Source: Pegea sp. RAD2-039 (lineage: Eukaryota; Chordata; Thaliacea; Salpida; Salpidae). From it: a stretch of 64,000 bases of DNA. The DNA lies in contig JAQGEQ010000116.1 in the NCBI GenBank assembly GCA_034620365.1, forward strand, positions 248,001 to 312,000, read 5' to 3'. Below are positions 50,592-63,204 of the stretch, piece after piece. The position numbers and the translations under genes are program-made. Under the pieces are notes generated by a model, which had not been told where the DNA came from, made no database searches, and saw only the letters and a program-made list of their open reading frames with translations. Position 1 is the stretch's first letter. Each line of letters starts with the position of its first letter.

Positions 50592-53500
50592 TCACTGATA
50601 AGTTTTATAGATAGATGAATCGTCAGTAATAAGAATCGCTTCAGAAGGAAGATGATTCTGACTCTGATACTGATTATAATGAGAATTATTGTAAGGATCA
50701 ACATTATTCAATTGAGTCACGTTGTTAGTCGGTAGCAGGTCTTGTCCACTGACGATTGGCTGCTGGGCCACACTTGTGGACAGATACGAAGCGTTTAAAC
50801 TCATCGCGTTGCTACCAGCTTCCACGGTTTCTAGTTTGGTTGCTAAGTTACCATTCGAGTAGTTCTCGATGCGAACGTCATCTGTGACGTCGACAACTGT
50901 GTCTCGGATGTTGGAGCCAGCTGATCCAGTACTAATGGGACTTCCTGTGGTTTGCTGGTTGATGTTGTGGACCATACTGGGTGAATAGGACTGAAGGTCG
51001 GTCACGTGCACCTTATTACGAGGCTGGATGAGATCACGCTGGTTCGTGCGGTCGGTTGTCTGTAAGAAGATCAGAAGAAGATCAGAAGAAGATCAGAAGA
51101 AGATCAGAAGAAGATCAGAAGAAGATCAGAAGAAGATCAGAAGAAGATCAGAAGAAGATCAGAAGAAGATCAGAAGAAGATCAGAAGAAGATCAGAAGAA
51201 GATCAGAAGAAGATCAGAAGAAGATCAGAAGAAGATCAGAAGAAGATCAGAAGAAGATCAGAAGAAGATCAGAAGAAGATCAGAAGAAGATCAGAAGAAG
51301 ATCAGAAGAAGATCAGAAGAAGATCAGAAGAAGATCAGAAGAAGATCAGAAGAAGATCAGAAGAAGATGAGAAGAAGATCAGAAGAAGATGAGAAGAAGA
51401 TGAGAAGAAGATGAGAAGAAGATGAGAAGAAGATGAGAAGAAGATCAGAAGAAGATCAGAAGAAGATCAGAAGAAGATCAGAAGAAGATCAGAAGAAGAT
51501 CAGAAGAAGATCAGAAGAAGATCAGAAGAAGATCAGAAGAAGATGAGAAGAAGATGAGAAGAAGATGAGAAGAAGATGAGAAGAAGATGAGAAGAAGATC
51601 AGAAGAAGATCAGAAGAAGATCAGAAGAAGATCAGAAGAAGATCAGAAGAAGATCAGAAGAAGATCAGAAGAAGATGAGAAGAAGATGAGAAGAAGATGA
51701 GAAGATGAACTCACTTGCTGATTGGCTGGTTGTTGAGCTGCACTTTGTGGTCTCTGATTACTTTCACCCCCTTCTTGTAATTGACGATCTCTCAAAGATC
51801 TTTTATTTTTATATCGATGATTTTGGAACCAAATCTTCACTTGGGTTGGAGTTAAATTGATCATAGCAGCAAGTTGTTCCCTTTCAGGGGCTGAAAGGTA
51901 TTTCTGCATCTTGAATCGATTTTCTAATTCATAAACCTGCAACAAAATTGCAACTTTTATCTGAAATCTAATTTTAATCCAAAAAAGCCATTTTGGTTGT
52001 TTTAGAAGTCAAAATGCTGATTTAAAACTTCTTCAAAAACCTTCTTAAATCGATCTTAAATCTCAAATTCTAATTTAAAGGTCATTTGGGTCGACTTTGT
52101 TCCTTGATTTGTAAAAAAACCTCAGCTAGCACCCAAGAATTTTTCCTGCAAACCAATTTTACAAAAACCAAAAAATCGACATCTAGAAGTCGAAGTTGAA
52201 GATGAAGATGCTGAAGACTCTTTCTCAGTATCTTTCAATGCTCTTTCAAATGTTTCAGAAGCAGAAGGGAGGTTTATAGAGAAGATCTCGTGGTGGTTGA
52301 AGATGCAGAGGACGTATCAATTGTATCAAAAGTCTTTCAACTTACTTGACTCTGTGAAAACAGGACTCGTCTTTTTCTGCGCCCGGGCATCATTGGTCTA
52401 ATGTCCGAAATATTGGACCCTGGAATCATATTTATACTGCCATAGTGGACACCATGTGGTGGTCCAATATACCGAGGCACTGAAAATATTTAAATGATAA
52501 TTAGACGTTAGAAGGTTTAGAGATGTTGACTTAATTTTCAAGTGTTTACCGAAAATATTTGTAAATTATTTATAGCGATATTTTAAAAGTTAAAAACTTT
52601 TATCAAATTTTGAAATTTTTTGAATGCTTTTCGATCCACTTAAAGATAAAAAAAATTTAAATGGAATAATTATTTGACAAGTTAAAAAAAAAGGGATTTT
52701 TTAATTTGATATTTTTAGTTTGGAAACGTTTTAAAAAACAATTCAATGTTATTTTGATTGTTTATCAAAACTTAAATCACGTGACACTAAAACAAAATGG
52801 CTACTATTTGTAACAATTTCAGTATTTATCCGGTTTTATTGAACTTTAAAACATTCAATTTGTTAATAAAAGACAAACATTGTGAACAAAAAAATACAAA
52901 AGTTTTGGATTTGAAATACAAGTCTCCCACTAATTTAAATATTCGTTTCACTTAAATAAATAAACCCGACAATTTTAAGCAAATATTTCTTTAGGATTCG
53001 ACGTTCGAGTTACAAGCCACAAAATTAAACTTGATAAATAAAAGTCAGGCCATTTTCGTTTGCGGCCAAATTAGTCATAAGGCCTAGACACTTCATTATC
53101 TGATTACAAGTTATTAATACGACTTCCTATACTTTGTCACATCTTCGCCTAATTCTTCCCATCTTATCGCTACATGACGTCATAATCAACTGCAAGCTAT
53201 CGGACTTCAGATGACGTCATCAGCAAACAGTTTTAACTTCCGATTTGGAAGATAGTTTCATTTTAGAGACAAACAAATAATTTTCTTGTTTGTCATCTTC
53301 CAAGGCACGTACTTTTGTTTAAAGGGAATTACCCGGGCTTGAAACAACTTTAAAAGTCGGTAGTGTTTCCAACTAAATTTTTATAACTTAAAAAATGGTT
53401 TTTTTTTCACCGAAATTGATTTAAAAGTTTGGAATTTGAAACGGGGTCGGTTTTTGTGAGAATCATGCTAAAAAATTTGCTTCAAATTAAAAAGTGTCAA

Positions 53501-55087
53501 TCAAAAAGTCTGGAAATATTTTAAGGTGTTGTGAGATCAAAATGACCCTCTGACAACCCGAACAACCGAATTTCAAATCACAACAAACACTTAAACATTT
53601 TCTACTTATCATTGTTCGTTTATAACAGTTGTTTTTTAGTCGGTAACTTCAATAAATGATTGGTGGAGGTGTTTTTGAACATCTATCATATTAACAGAGC
53701 TTTTTAAGGTACTTGTAAAACAAGAAAAAATATTTTTTCACAAACTTCAAGCAGATGTTGACAGATTTCAATTCAATTGTTTATTTTTTTTTAAATTATT
53801 TTTTGCGGTTTGTTTTTAGTTAAAAAATTATTTATTTAATCGCGTTTTTATGCAAATTAATTATTTGATTTAAAAATTTTTTCGGCAGCAAATAATTTAG
53901 TTGTAAATTTTGAAGTAGAAATTTTTGTTGATTTAAATAATTTAAAATTTCAAAAAAATCTTCAACTTTTGAATAATCTTCATAAAAACAACTCCGAGTG
54001 TTAAAAGTTGGATATGATCTTGAAAATACTAAGTTGTTGTCTTCATGATACTTTATAATAGTCCTTAACAAGCGAAGAGTTTAATGTTTAGAAGCACTCA
54101 TCCAATATAAAGTTGCTCTTAGCTTTAGATTGGAGTATTTAAGATTGCTTTGCCTTCTATATCAGTTGTCGCGCTTCTAGAAGCTTCTTTTAAAAACTAC
54201 ATCAGTCGTAGGAGTCTGTTTCGATGTTTAAAGATTTTTTTTTCATTTTTTGTTCGAAATTATTTCATTTTTTTTTTTTCATTTTTACTTCTTAGAATTT
54301 GATAAAAAGTTAAACAGAAGCTCGAAAAACAAAATGGCCGGCTACAAAATTGGCCCAGAATAAAAGAAAAGTAAATAAATATTTGAAATAATATCAGCGA
54401 GAAGTTTGCGAAAAGTCTTAAACAATCAAAAACCGGAAGAAGATTTTATCGGGAGGAAGTTAACAAAAGAAATCGTCGTTTGCGAAGTCAACAAGCGTCG
54501 AGTTAAAGTTTAATCTGATGAAAAAAACAAACAGAAAGCTTACTTTGCATTCCTCCGAAGCGATGGTCACTGTTTCCAGGACTTCCATATCCCCATTGTG
54601 ACGTGACACAGCCGTTGTAGTTTCCCATTTCAGTCCCTGACCCATATGCAGGGTTTGAGGTGGTCGGCATGGTATGAAACGGTGGTTGTGGTCCGTTTGA
54701 AGGACCATGAAGGTTGTAAGGGTGGTTCATGGTCGCTACCACTGTCGGTGTAATTGAACCATAAGGTTGAAGTCCACTTCCAGCCATTTGAGTGTATTGT
54801 GGATGGACAGTGTGGGTCGCTGGACCAGGGACAAGTTGGCGACCATATCCTGATGAAATTGGAGGTGAATTGGTCCCGACATGCATATGAAGACCGCTCG
54901 CGTTTTGATTGGCGGAAATTGAATCCATTCTTTGGATGTAAGGATCATTTATATTGAAATTGGTTTCAGGAGATTGATTTGAATGTTGTGGTGTTTGTTG
55001 GTTGTAATTTGGTTGGACTGGGTTCATGATATCTGTGATTGAAAAGGGGGTTGGTTGTTGCTGGTCCTCAGTCTGGTTTCCGTTCAT
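50592..55087 (-). CDS. NKX2-1: NK2-class homeobox transcription factor, Nkx2-1/Nkx2-4 (TTF-1)-like
   Basis: Four exons, 455 aa: 54544-55087, 52346-52479, 51715-51936, 50592-51059. The N-terminus carries the TN/eh1-like repression motif PFSITDIM. The homeodomain runs from [12 protein letters not shown] (exon 2) into [20 protein letters not shown] and [13 protein letters not shown] (exon 3), with the NK2-diagnostic Tyr54. Its sequence is closest to vertebrate Nkx2-1. Exon 4 is Ser/Asn/Gln-rich; I do not see a clear NK2-specific domain. In chordates this gene patterns endostyle/thyroid, pharynx and ventral brain. The intron splitting the homeodomain is 52345-51937. Intron 3 (51060-51714) is an 11-bp tandem repeat from end to end. 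TGACGTCA sites and RFX-like palindromes flank the gene. Confidence 0.93.
51063..51707. repeat. 11-bp tandem repeat filling Nkx2 intron 3
   Basis: About 58 copies of AGAAGATCAGA, with runs where C becomes G (AGATGAGAAGA). Since 11 is not a multiple of 3 and the unit lacks stops, all plus frames stay open and give spurious Arg/Glu/Lys-rich ORFs. In the sense strand each unit reads CTTCTGATCTT; the acceptor CTTCTGATCTTCTTACAG is the last unit. The intron is 655 bp. Confidence 0.97.
52480..54543. other. Nkx2 intron 1
   Basis: A 2.06-kb intron with TGACGTCA at 53175-53182 and 53211-53218. It also contains a 79-codon minus-strand ORF (53832-54071) that I do not recognise and do not call. Confidence 0.6.
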
Positions 55088-58000
55088 TTTTTATTCCTCA
55101 AAAATTTCTAATAATTTTTTTTTTGCTGCAAAAAAAATTTGAAATGAAAAATTGACAAAAAAAAACTTTTTATAAAAAATTCTAATCTGAGGTCGTTCAA
55201 ACTCCTCAGAGACTTGATGAGCTCTCAACTCAAATGAGATGATTGTGTTGAAGAGCATGTGGCTAAAAGTCTGAAAGAAAAAAGTTGAAAAAATCTCCGC
55301 TTAACTCTCTACTGACATCTAGTGGCTGTTTTTTTCAAAAAATTCCCGCTTAAAAAAGTTCTTTGAATTTTTAAAATATTTTTTGTTCTTTTATCAACTT
55401 AGATTAAGATTAAAAATAAAATAAACTTTTGGTAAATAATGAAATATAATTTATTAAAAATCCGAAATTATTTGAAAGTTTTTTTCATTTTCTAATTTCA
55501 TGTTTCATTTCTAAATTAATATTTCTAAATTTAAAGAAAAGTATATTCGAAATATTCGAAATTATTCTTTCTCTAAACTTAAAACTAAACTTTTAATAAA
55601 AATCAATTTAGAATAATAAAAACTTTCAAACTTTCAAAACGAATTATGAAAATCGACAAACAAAATGTTTTTGAGTAGCCACTTACATCTAATAGTTTTT
55701 ATTCTGATTTCTTTTTTTAGTTTAGAATGAAAAAAGACCATTTTGTTTAAAGACAACTTTAAAATGATGATTATATGATTAAGAAACTTATAAATATATT
55801 ATATGATTATAAATTGAATTAATATTAAAAAAGTTTTTGATAAAAATTATTACCAAAAAAATTCCAAAGTTTTCGAAATTTTAAAGTTTTCAAATTGAGA
55901 TATTTGTTGAAAGGTTTTTAGGTTTCCAATTAATTTTTAAATAATTTTATGAAAATCTGTAAATTGTAGAAATTTCAAAGAAAATATTTTGAATTACTTC
56001 AAAAAGTTGAAAACTTTGTTTTTCAAAATATTTGAAATTTTAAAATCTTCAAAATAATTCTTGGAGTAAATTTGAGTATTCAGCTCAGTTTAGTGATTCA
56101 AAACTATTTTTTTATAAAAATTGAATTTGATTTTTTCAAATTTTTGAATTTTTTAACTTTAGGAACTTTTTAAATTAAATTTTTTGTATTTTTTGAATAT
56201 TTATAAAAAAATGTTTTTTGTTTTTAAATTTTCTTTTTAATTTGAGACAAATAATTTTGAAAACAAAAAAAATCTGAACAAAAACCATTTTTCTTTTTAG
56301 TAATTAAAACCAAAAAATTCAATTTATTTGTAAACAAAAGAATATATTTTTTTAAAAGTTAAAAAGTTTTCCAACAAAAATAAAGTCAAAAGATTTTTTT
56401 CGGATTTATTCTTCTTTATCAGCTGCGTGTTTAAAGGGTCTCAAAGAGTCCTCCAAACATAAAGAGCCCTTCAAAGAACAGCTGAAGCCAATTTCAATAG
56501 ATCCTAAATTCAAAAGATGCTTTCTCCACAAAATTTCAATGAAAACTTTGAACAAAATTAATTTGTTTTAAAACTCAAAATGTTTCATCCATTCTAAGAT
56601 TTCTAAAAATTTCCTTTTAAAGAATTTATTTTGAAAATATTTGAATTATTATTTAATCCAAAAAATAAATAAAAATATTTTCTAATTTCGAAATTTATCA
56701 AATTGTTTATTTTATTTTTTGCGCTCTTTGACGCCACCTAGTGGCGGACGAAATTTGAATTTTTTAAATTAAAATATTTAAACTTGAAGTTGAAAATTGT
56801 TTCAAAAAGTTTTCTTTAAAAGTAGAAATAATATTTTGATAAAAACATCTGCATCTCATCAAGTTTTTTTCAAGAAGATAAAGTGAAGAAGACACATTCT
56901 TACAATTGAAATATTATTTGAAACAAAATGGGTTTTTTCAAAACATTTTCAAATTAAATAAAAAAAAGTAAATTTTGGATTTTAACAAATATTTTTTTTT
57001 GTTTTTTACAAAATCTTCAAATTAGAAAATTTAACTTTGAAAGATTTTTAAATTTAATTTTCAAAAAACTTTTTCAATTTTAAATTCTTGCAACAAAAAA
57101 TAATTTCAAAATTTTTAATATTGAAAAAAAATCCTTTTTTTTAGATAAAAAAATAATTTAAATTTTATCAAACAGTTTTTTAAACTTCAAAAAATTGGAT
57201 TAAATTATCGAAATATTTTTTTAGAATGAAAGTTGATATTTTGTAAGTTTTATTTCTTTGGAAAATATCTAAATTAATCGAAGTTTTAGCAATCATCAAC
57301 TTTCAGTGTTTCCAACCTGAAAATATTCAAAAATATCGTGAGAAGAGAATCAAACACAATAGAAGCGTTTGATTTCGATGACGTCATCACCACCTGATCG
57401 TGTTGTCATGGCAACAAGTCGTTCACACCACATTGAGACTAATCTGTTGTGAAGTGGAGGCTTGAAGTCGATACTGGTTGCTATGCAGCTGCTTGTGCGT
57501 TGCTATGACGACATCAAGTTGTTTTGTTGGTTGCTAGGTTGTCGTTAGCCACTGTCAATCGCTATTTGAAGAGCTTTAATTTTGATTCTCATCAAAAAAG
57601 ATTCAATTTAAAATTAGTTTTTTTTCGTCTTTTTAATTTTAGGATTTTTTATTTAAATTCTTTGAAATAATTTATTTATTAATTATTTTAATAATTGTTT
57701 ATTTTAAAAAAATTTTTTAGGTTGTTTTTTGTTGTTGTTTTTTTTCTAATTTGTAAATGAATCTGTAAAGAGACAAAATGGAGTCGAATTGAGAAGATGA
57801 AGAAGACAAAAGGATCTTTTGGGTGGATTCAGAAATTTGTAAAATATTTCATCTTTTCTATTTACGATTAATACAATTATTTTATTATTAATTGATTAAT
57901 ATTAATCGTGTTTTCATTTAAATCTAAATTTGTTGAAAAATTTTGAAATTATTTCAATCTGTTGAAAGCTGAAAACCTCTCATGACGTCATCAACTTTTG

Positions 58001-59472
58001 ATTATCAATGACGTCACTAGGCTCGCTACAAGTACTCTTCACCGCCACCAAGCGGTTCGATCTTTTTTATCAAAAATATTTTTTTTTTAATTTCAGCAAA
58101 TTTTTATTAAAGATTAAAAGTCAGAAACCAAATTAGTCAGATGAACAATTTTTTATTTTTCAAAAATAATTTATAATAATTATTAATTTGTTTAAAAAGT
58201 GAAAATAATTTCATAATATTTGTAACAAAACTTTTTCAAATCAATCAAAAATTTGTTGTCAATTTTTTTTCGTTTAAATAAAAAGATTAAATAAAAAAGT
58301 GAAATCTTGAAAATAAATTATTTGAATTTTGAGTTTTTGAAAGTTAGCTTATATTTTATTTTAATAATCATTTTGAAAAATAAATTTATAATAAATTAGT
58401 GTTTTAAATTCATTAAATAAGAAGTTATTTGAATAAATAAATTATTTAATAAAGTTTTTTAGAAAGTAACTTTCAATTTCATTGTAGAATTTACAAAATT
58501 TCAGAAAAAAATTACTTCAAAAATTTGAATAAAAAAAATTAAATTGAAAAATGTTTAATTTCAATTTCAATTATTTATTTATTAACTGGATTTGATGACA
58601 AAAAACTTATTTATAATTTCCTAAACTTGTTTCAAAACATAGTTTCAGTTTTAATTTGTAACTAATAGAAACAATTTAATAAAAATTTCAGTTAATTTGA
58701 TTTCTCAAAACTTCTTGACCCACAACAATAAACTAAGATAACTTGTTTTTGGACAGACTTTGTACTTTGTGGTCCAAGAAAACACTTTCAATCTGATAAA
58801 AGTTTCTATCTACTGATAACTTTCACAAAGATAATTTGAAAGTTTTCAAACCACAAAATTTGTTTCAGACTTTTGTTTTTATTTCTATTTTGGTAAATAT
58901 CAAATTTTATGATAAAAACTTTCATTTGTGGACCAGTGTCCTGTACTGTAAGTTGACCACAAATACTGGGACAACTTGCTTCTAAATCTGTTGATGATGT
59001 AAATGTTTGAAACAAAAGCATCTTACTTCTGTTAAATCTGTAAAAATTTTTTGATAAATTTGAAATTTTATCTGAAGATTTTTTTGCTTTTCTTATTTCT
59101 ACGTTGAAAGTGAAGACGGACTTCTTATCAAGACTCAGCTATTGGTCGAAATTTGTGATTTATCAGAAGATTTTAAGATTTTTAAATTGTTTGTTTCAAA
59201 TCATCAAAAAAAATCGTTTAAATTTTGAAACAAATATTTTAATAAAATTATTTTTCATTTGAAAAATTTTAAATTTAAAAATCTTCTGAAATTAAGAATT
59301 TAAAACTTTCTAAATTCAGATCCAAAAATATTGAAAAAAATCTCTCAATTAAAAAACTTCTATAAAATCCACAAAACCGGAAACTTTGAAAGATTTTAAT
59401 TTGAAAGAAAATTTGAATTTTTGATAAAATTTGAAATAATTAAAATTTTGGGGACCTCTTCTTTACAGATCT
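55088..59472. other. Intergenic region between the Nkx2 5' end and the amnionless 3' end
   Basis: AT-rich with GC-richer islands. The stretch 57360-57560 has TGACGTCA, GTTGTCATGGCAAC and three further GTTGCTA-type RFX half-sites. Other marks are GCCACCTAGTGGC at about 56731 and two TGACGTCA at 57983 and 58009. These are candidate regulatory elements of Nkx2. No exon was recognised. Confidence 0.5.
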
Positions 59473-61694
59473 TTACAGATCTTCTTCTTGATAATTGATA
59501 TTCGGGAATGAAATCCCAAAATCACTCTGAAGAGCTTGAGGAAGACCAGTATCTTTCATGATTTGATGAGATAATTTTGATGTCTTCTTCATCTCTGTAT
59601 CATCAACTGATGGAAGATCATATAGAGGATTATCTTCTCCTGGAGGACTTTTCTTCCAGGAGATAGAAGGTAAAGTCATCTGGGTGCCCCTGAAAATCTC
59701 AAATTAAAAAAAAAATTTTGAATTTTTTTACCTTTTTTTCATGAATCCCAAAAACCCAAAAATCAAAATCAGAATTAAAATTCCAAGAACAATCCCAACT
59801 ACTACTCCTGAACTTAATCCGCTAGAGGCGCTCGATGCGGGTCCTGATGACGTCATCGTGATGTTAACAACTCCTAAATTAGCGGCTAAAAAATTTGTCA
59901 ACTAAAAAACTTGTTTTGAAAATTTTGGAAATTTACAATTTTCAAAATTATTCCGAAGAAATTCCGCGAATCGCTTCGCGTCGCTTCCCGCGCTTTCATC
60001 CGTCAACAGAATCTGAATCAAATCTTTATCAGAGTATCTTTGCTTTGAAAGAGCAAAATAAGTTTTTGGAAACTGAAAATAATCTTCAATTTTAAAACAG
60101 AAGCAATTTGCAGTCAACTTGGTTACCATGGTGATCTGTGACGTCAGAAATCGCGTCATTTCCACTTCTGTGTATGCACTTGTATATGACATGGTCAGTA
60201 CCGACCCACAAACCCAACAACATTGACCAATTGGACGAAGTGGACCGTAACAAGGTGATTGAGGTGGACACGTGGTCTTTGTGCAAATATATTGAGAAAC
60301 TTCCTGTAATTTGCATATTCTAATTTGCATATTCTAATTTGCATATTCTAATTTGCATATTCTAATTTGCATGTTCTAATTTGCATATTCTAATTTGCAT
60401 ATTCTAATTTGCATATTCTAATTTGCATATTCTAATTTGCATATTCTAATTTGCATATTCTAATTTGCATATTCTAATTTGCATATTCTAATCACGAGAC
60501 TCACGTGATTGTTGGAAGATCTGCAAAGACATCCTGTTGGATCGGGACACGTTTTTGGAGTGATCAGGATGTTCCCAGATCCCTGAAATTTGAATCTTCC
60601 TTCCGGACTTTGTCGGAAAGATGAAAAAGATTTCGAATCAAATCTCTGAGAGACAAAAATCTTTAAAATTTTCAAGATTCAATTAAAATATTTCAATAAA
60701 ATCAAGTTTAAGATCAAATTCGGATTTAAAGATTAAACATTTTACAACTTTATTTTCGAATCGAAAAAATTATCAAATTTTCATTTTAAATTGTAAAAAG
60801 AAATAAAAAAAAATTTAACAAAAAAAAATTGGCAGCCCTTTTTTTCAAACTAACTTGTCCAGAAATAGTTAAACGATTTAAAGAAATGTTCAAATAAATT
60901 GAAATCATCCAACTTCTATCTTCAGGAAATTCCACTTGATCATAATCACAAGGAACCTAAAAATAAATTGAAAAAAACTGAAATTGAAGATTTGTTGAAA
61001 ATTACATTTTCAGAATCCAAAAAATTCCGTCGATCCAATTTGGATCCAATTTGTGAATCAAAAGTTATCCAATTATTAGCATCAAACCAATCATCAACTC
61101 CAGATTCGAATATAACTTCTGTAATTTGCTCATCAATCTCAAAATCTTCAAATTTTACAAACTAACCCTTCCCGTTTCCATGACAACTCGACAAATCGCT
61201 CGATGTTCCCCATATGACGTCATCATCGAAGATTAATTCTCCGTCAAATGGAAGATACTGCGGATTAATTTTTATTAGATTCGACTTTTTTTAGCGAATT
61301 TGTTTTACCAAATCTGAAACTGCTAAATTTGAATCCACGAAAACTGAAATCGGCTGAAAAAATTTTTTAATTTCTAAAATTAATTTTTAATTTTTTGTTA
61401 CTTTATTGTAAGGAAACTCTATGATGTCACCCGAGCACGGGGATTCCCCGTTTTGCCATCGACTGTCGTCGTCGAAAATGGCTTTTTTTGAAAATTGCCG
61501 AATATAAGAAAGACCCAAAACTTGTTTAACTACAAAAAGAATATTTGAAAAATAATTATTGAACAAAACAAAGTTGTTTATGATTTAGATAAATATTATT
61601 AAAAATAATAAACAAGCTAACTTAAATATTTTATAATGAATATCTAATAAACTTTAAATAACTTACCAAAAAGTAACAAAAGTAAAAGATTCAT
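59473..61694 (-). CDS. AMN: Amnionless (cubilin partner)
   Basis: Type I membrane protein that carries cubilin to the apical surface and supplies its endocytic signals. Ten exons, 461 aa (human 453): 61667-61694, 61402-61529, 61309-61353, 61167-61257, 61006-61118, 60855-60956, 60505-60645, 59937-60303, 59732-59885, 59473-59689. Seen: signal peptide MNLLLLLLF; the N-terminal repeat SRWQNGESPCSGDIIEFPYN and SDLYLPFDGELIF; a second ENVPCDYDQVEFP segment; the cysteine-rich VWC-like region (CPDPTGCLC, CTKTTCPPQSPCYGPL, GQCCWVCGSVL); TM helix VVVGIVLGILILILIFGFLG; a cytoplasmic tail with the endocytosis-type motif DNPLYDLP. Order and cysteine spacing follow vertebrate AMN. Intron 7 is a 14-bp repeat of POU octamers. 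Within exon 8 a 54-bp in-frame GT...AG segment (about 60127-60074) could be an intron. Confidence 0.93.
60307..60492. repeat. 14-bp repeat: 13 POU octamers filling amnionless intron 7
   Basis: Unit CTAATTTGCATATT, 13 copies of ATTTGCAT at exact 14-bp spacing (60309, 60323 ... 60477), with one ATGTT variant after the octamer at 60365. The intron is 60304-60504, and its acceptor ...GAATATGCAAATTACAG is the last unit. Confidence 0.97.
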
Positions 61695-63204
61695 TTTTAA
61701 ACTTTTTTTTTAATCAAAACTTATTTGAAACCTTTAAACAAAACAACAACAAGTAATATGATCAGAAATTTATTTTCAATTCTTTTGTCACCAGTTTAAA
61801 TCAATAAGATATTTTTCAAATACAAAATTTATTGCTTTTAGGTTTTAAACACAATATTCAGTAAATAATTAATCTAACTTCAAACAAATTTTCCATTTAT
61901 TCTCCAATTATTTTTTCCAGAATTCAGCTTTTATTTCTATTTGCTTAAATTCAAAAGAATTAATTTGGAATTTATAGTTTAATATTTAACATTTATTGCC
62001 AATAACAGTAAAAAGCCCTTCACAATTTCTATTTTATTTTAAATAAATTTTTATGTTTTTACTTTTTTAGCATTATATTGAATTTTCTTAAACAGAATAA
62101 GTTTTTTTTAAGCTGAAAATATTATTAAATTATTCAGTTTTTAATATTTGTTTTTATTAAAATTTTAAAAGTTTTTAAAAAATGAAATTTTGATAAATTC
62201 GTAAGTTTGTGATTTTTTAAACTTTTTCAATTTGAGAATAATTAAAATTATTTTGAAAATTGAACAAAGTTTTTTGAAATATTAGAATTTAACTAAAATT
62301 TATTTTTATGTATTTAATGTGATTATATAAATTTCGAAAAAAAAAGATAAAAAAGAATTTTTAAATATTTAATTTTTAGAACTTTGTTTGAAAATCAAAT
62401 TTTGTTCTAATTTATAAAATAGTTATTTCTAAACTAAAACAAATTTTCGAAATTCATCAATTTTTGGAAATATTTTTGGAAATATTTTTGGAATCGTTTT
62501 AAAGAATTCGATATAAATGAAAATATTTTACTTCTAAACTTTCTTTTTTAACTTTTACAAACTGAACAAGTATAGTTATTTTTAGATTTTAAAAAAATAT
62601 TTTAACATTATTTTATTTGGAGAGAAATAAATAATTTAATTTCAAAAATACTTTTCAATTTAAATAATTTTTATTTAAACTGAAGAAAGTTTGAAATAAA
62701 TGAGAAAGTATGATTATTAAACGTGAAAAAAAAAGTGAATATTCAAAGATAAAAAGACAAACTGAAAAAAATGTTGAAAGAATTGAAAGTACTTAAGCAC
62801 GAAACAAGTACCTTCAAAGTTATCAAAAAAAAGTTCAGTAACTTCAAAATTACTAAAAAATCAAAAAGTCGACCAACCAATCAGAAAACAGCAAGTTGAT
62901 TAACCAATCAGCAAGCAGTAGGTTGATTATCCAATCAGCAAACAGCAGTTTGATTAGCCAATCAGCAAGCAGCAGATTGATCAGCAAACAGCAAGTTGAT
63001 TAACCAATCAGCGAGCAGTAGGTTGATTAGCCAATCAGCAAACAGCAGCTTAATTAGCCAATCAGAAAACAGCTAATAAATTTCTTTCCGAGTATTTCGA
63101 GACCAGACACAATAAAGAAATTTAAAAAAAAATTATATTTAGAAAATGAATCATATAATTTGCATATTCGAAAAGATGAAGATCAGAAGATTAAGTGATG
63201 AAGA
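61695..63204. other. Intergenic region upstream of amnionless
   Basis: AT-rich, apart from the CCAATCAG repeat at 62872-63070. No gene was recognised. Confidence 0.6.
62872..63070. repeat. About 27-bp repeat with seven CCAATCAG (NF-Y type) boxes
   Basis: About seven diverged units based on TTGATTAGCCAATCAGCAA, then ACAGCAG. CCAATCAG is kept at about 62876, 62903, 62931, 62958, 63003, 63030 and 63058 while the rest drifts more. Confidence 0.9.

Noticed and set aside
51028..51414. Arg/Glu/Lys-rich ORFs of 104-128 codons on the plus strand
   Set aside because: They are frame-independent translations of the 11-bp repeat; flanking Nkx2 exons and good splice sites show it is an intron on the other strand.
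53832..54071. 79-codon minus-strand ORF in Nkx2 intron 1
   Set aside because: Reads somewhat like a protein, but no family, no splice support and it lies inside a GT/AG intron; too weak to call.
58806..59021. 71-codon minus-strand ORF with CPSICGQL
   Set aside because: Single weak open stretch containing an imperfect inverted repeat; no neighbouring exon could be joined.
60899..61165. 88-codon plus-strand ORF
   Set aside because: Antisense of amnionless exons 60855-60956 and 61006-61118.
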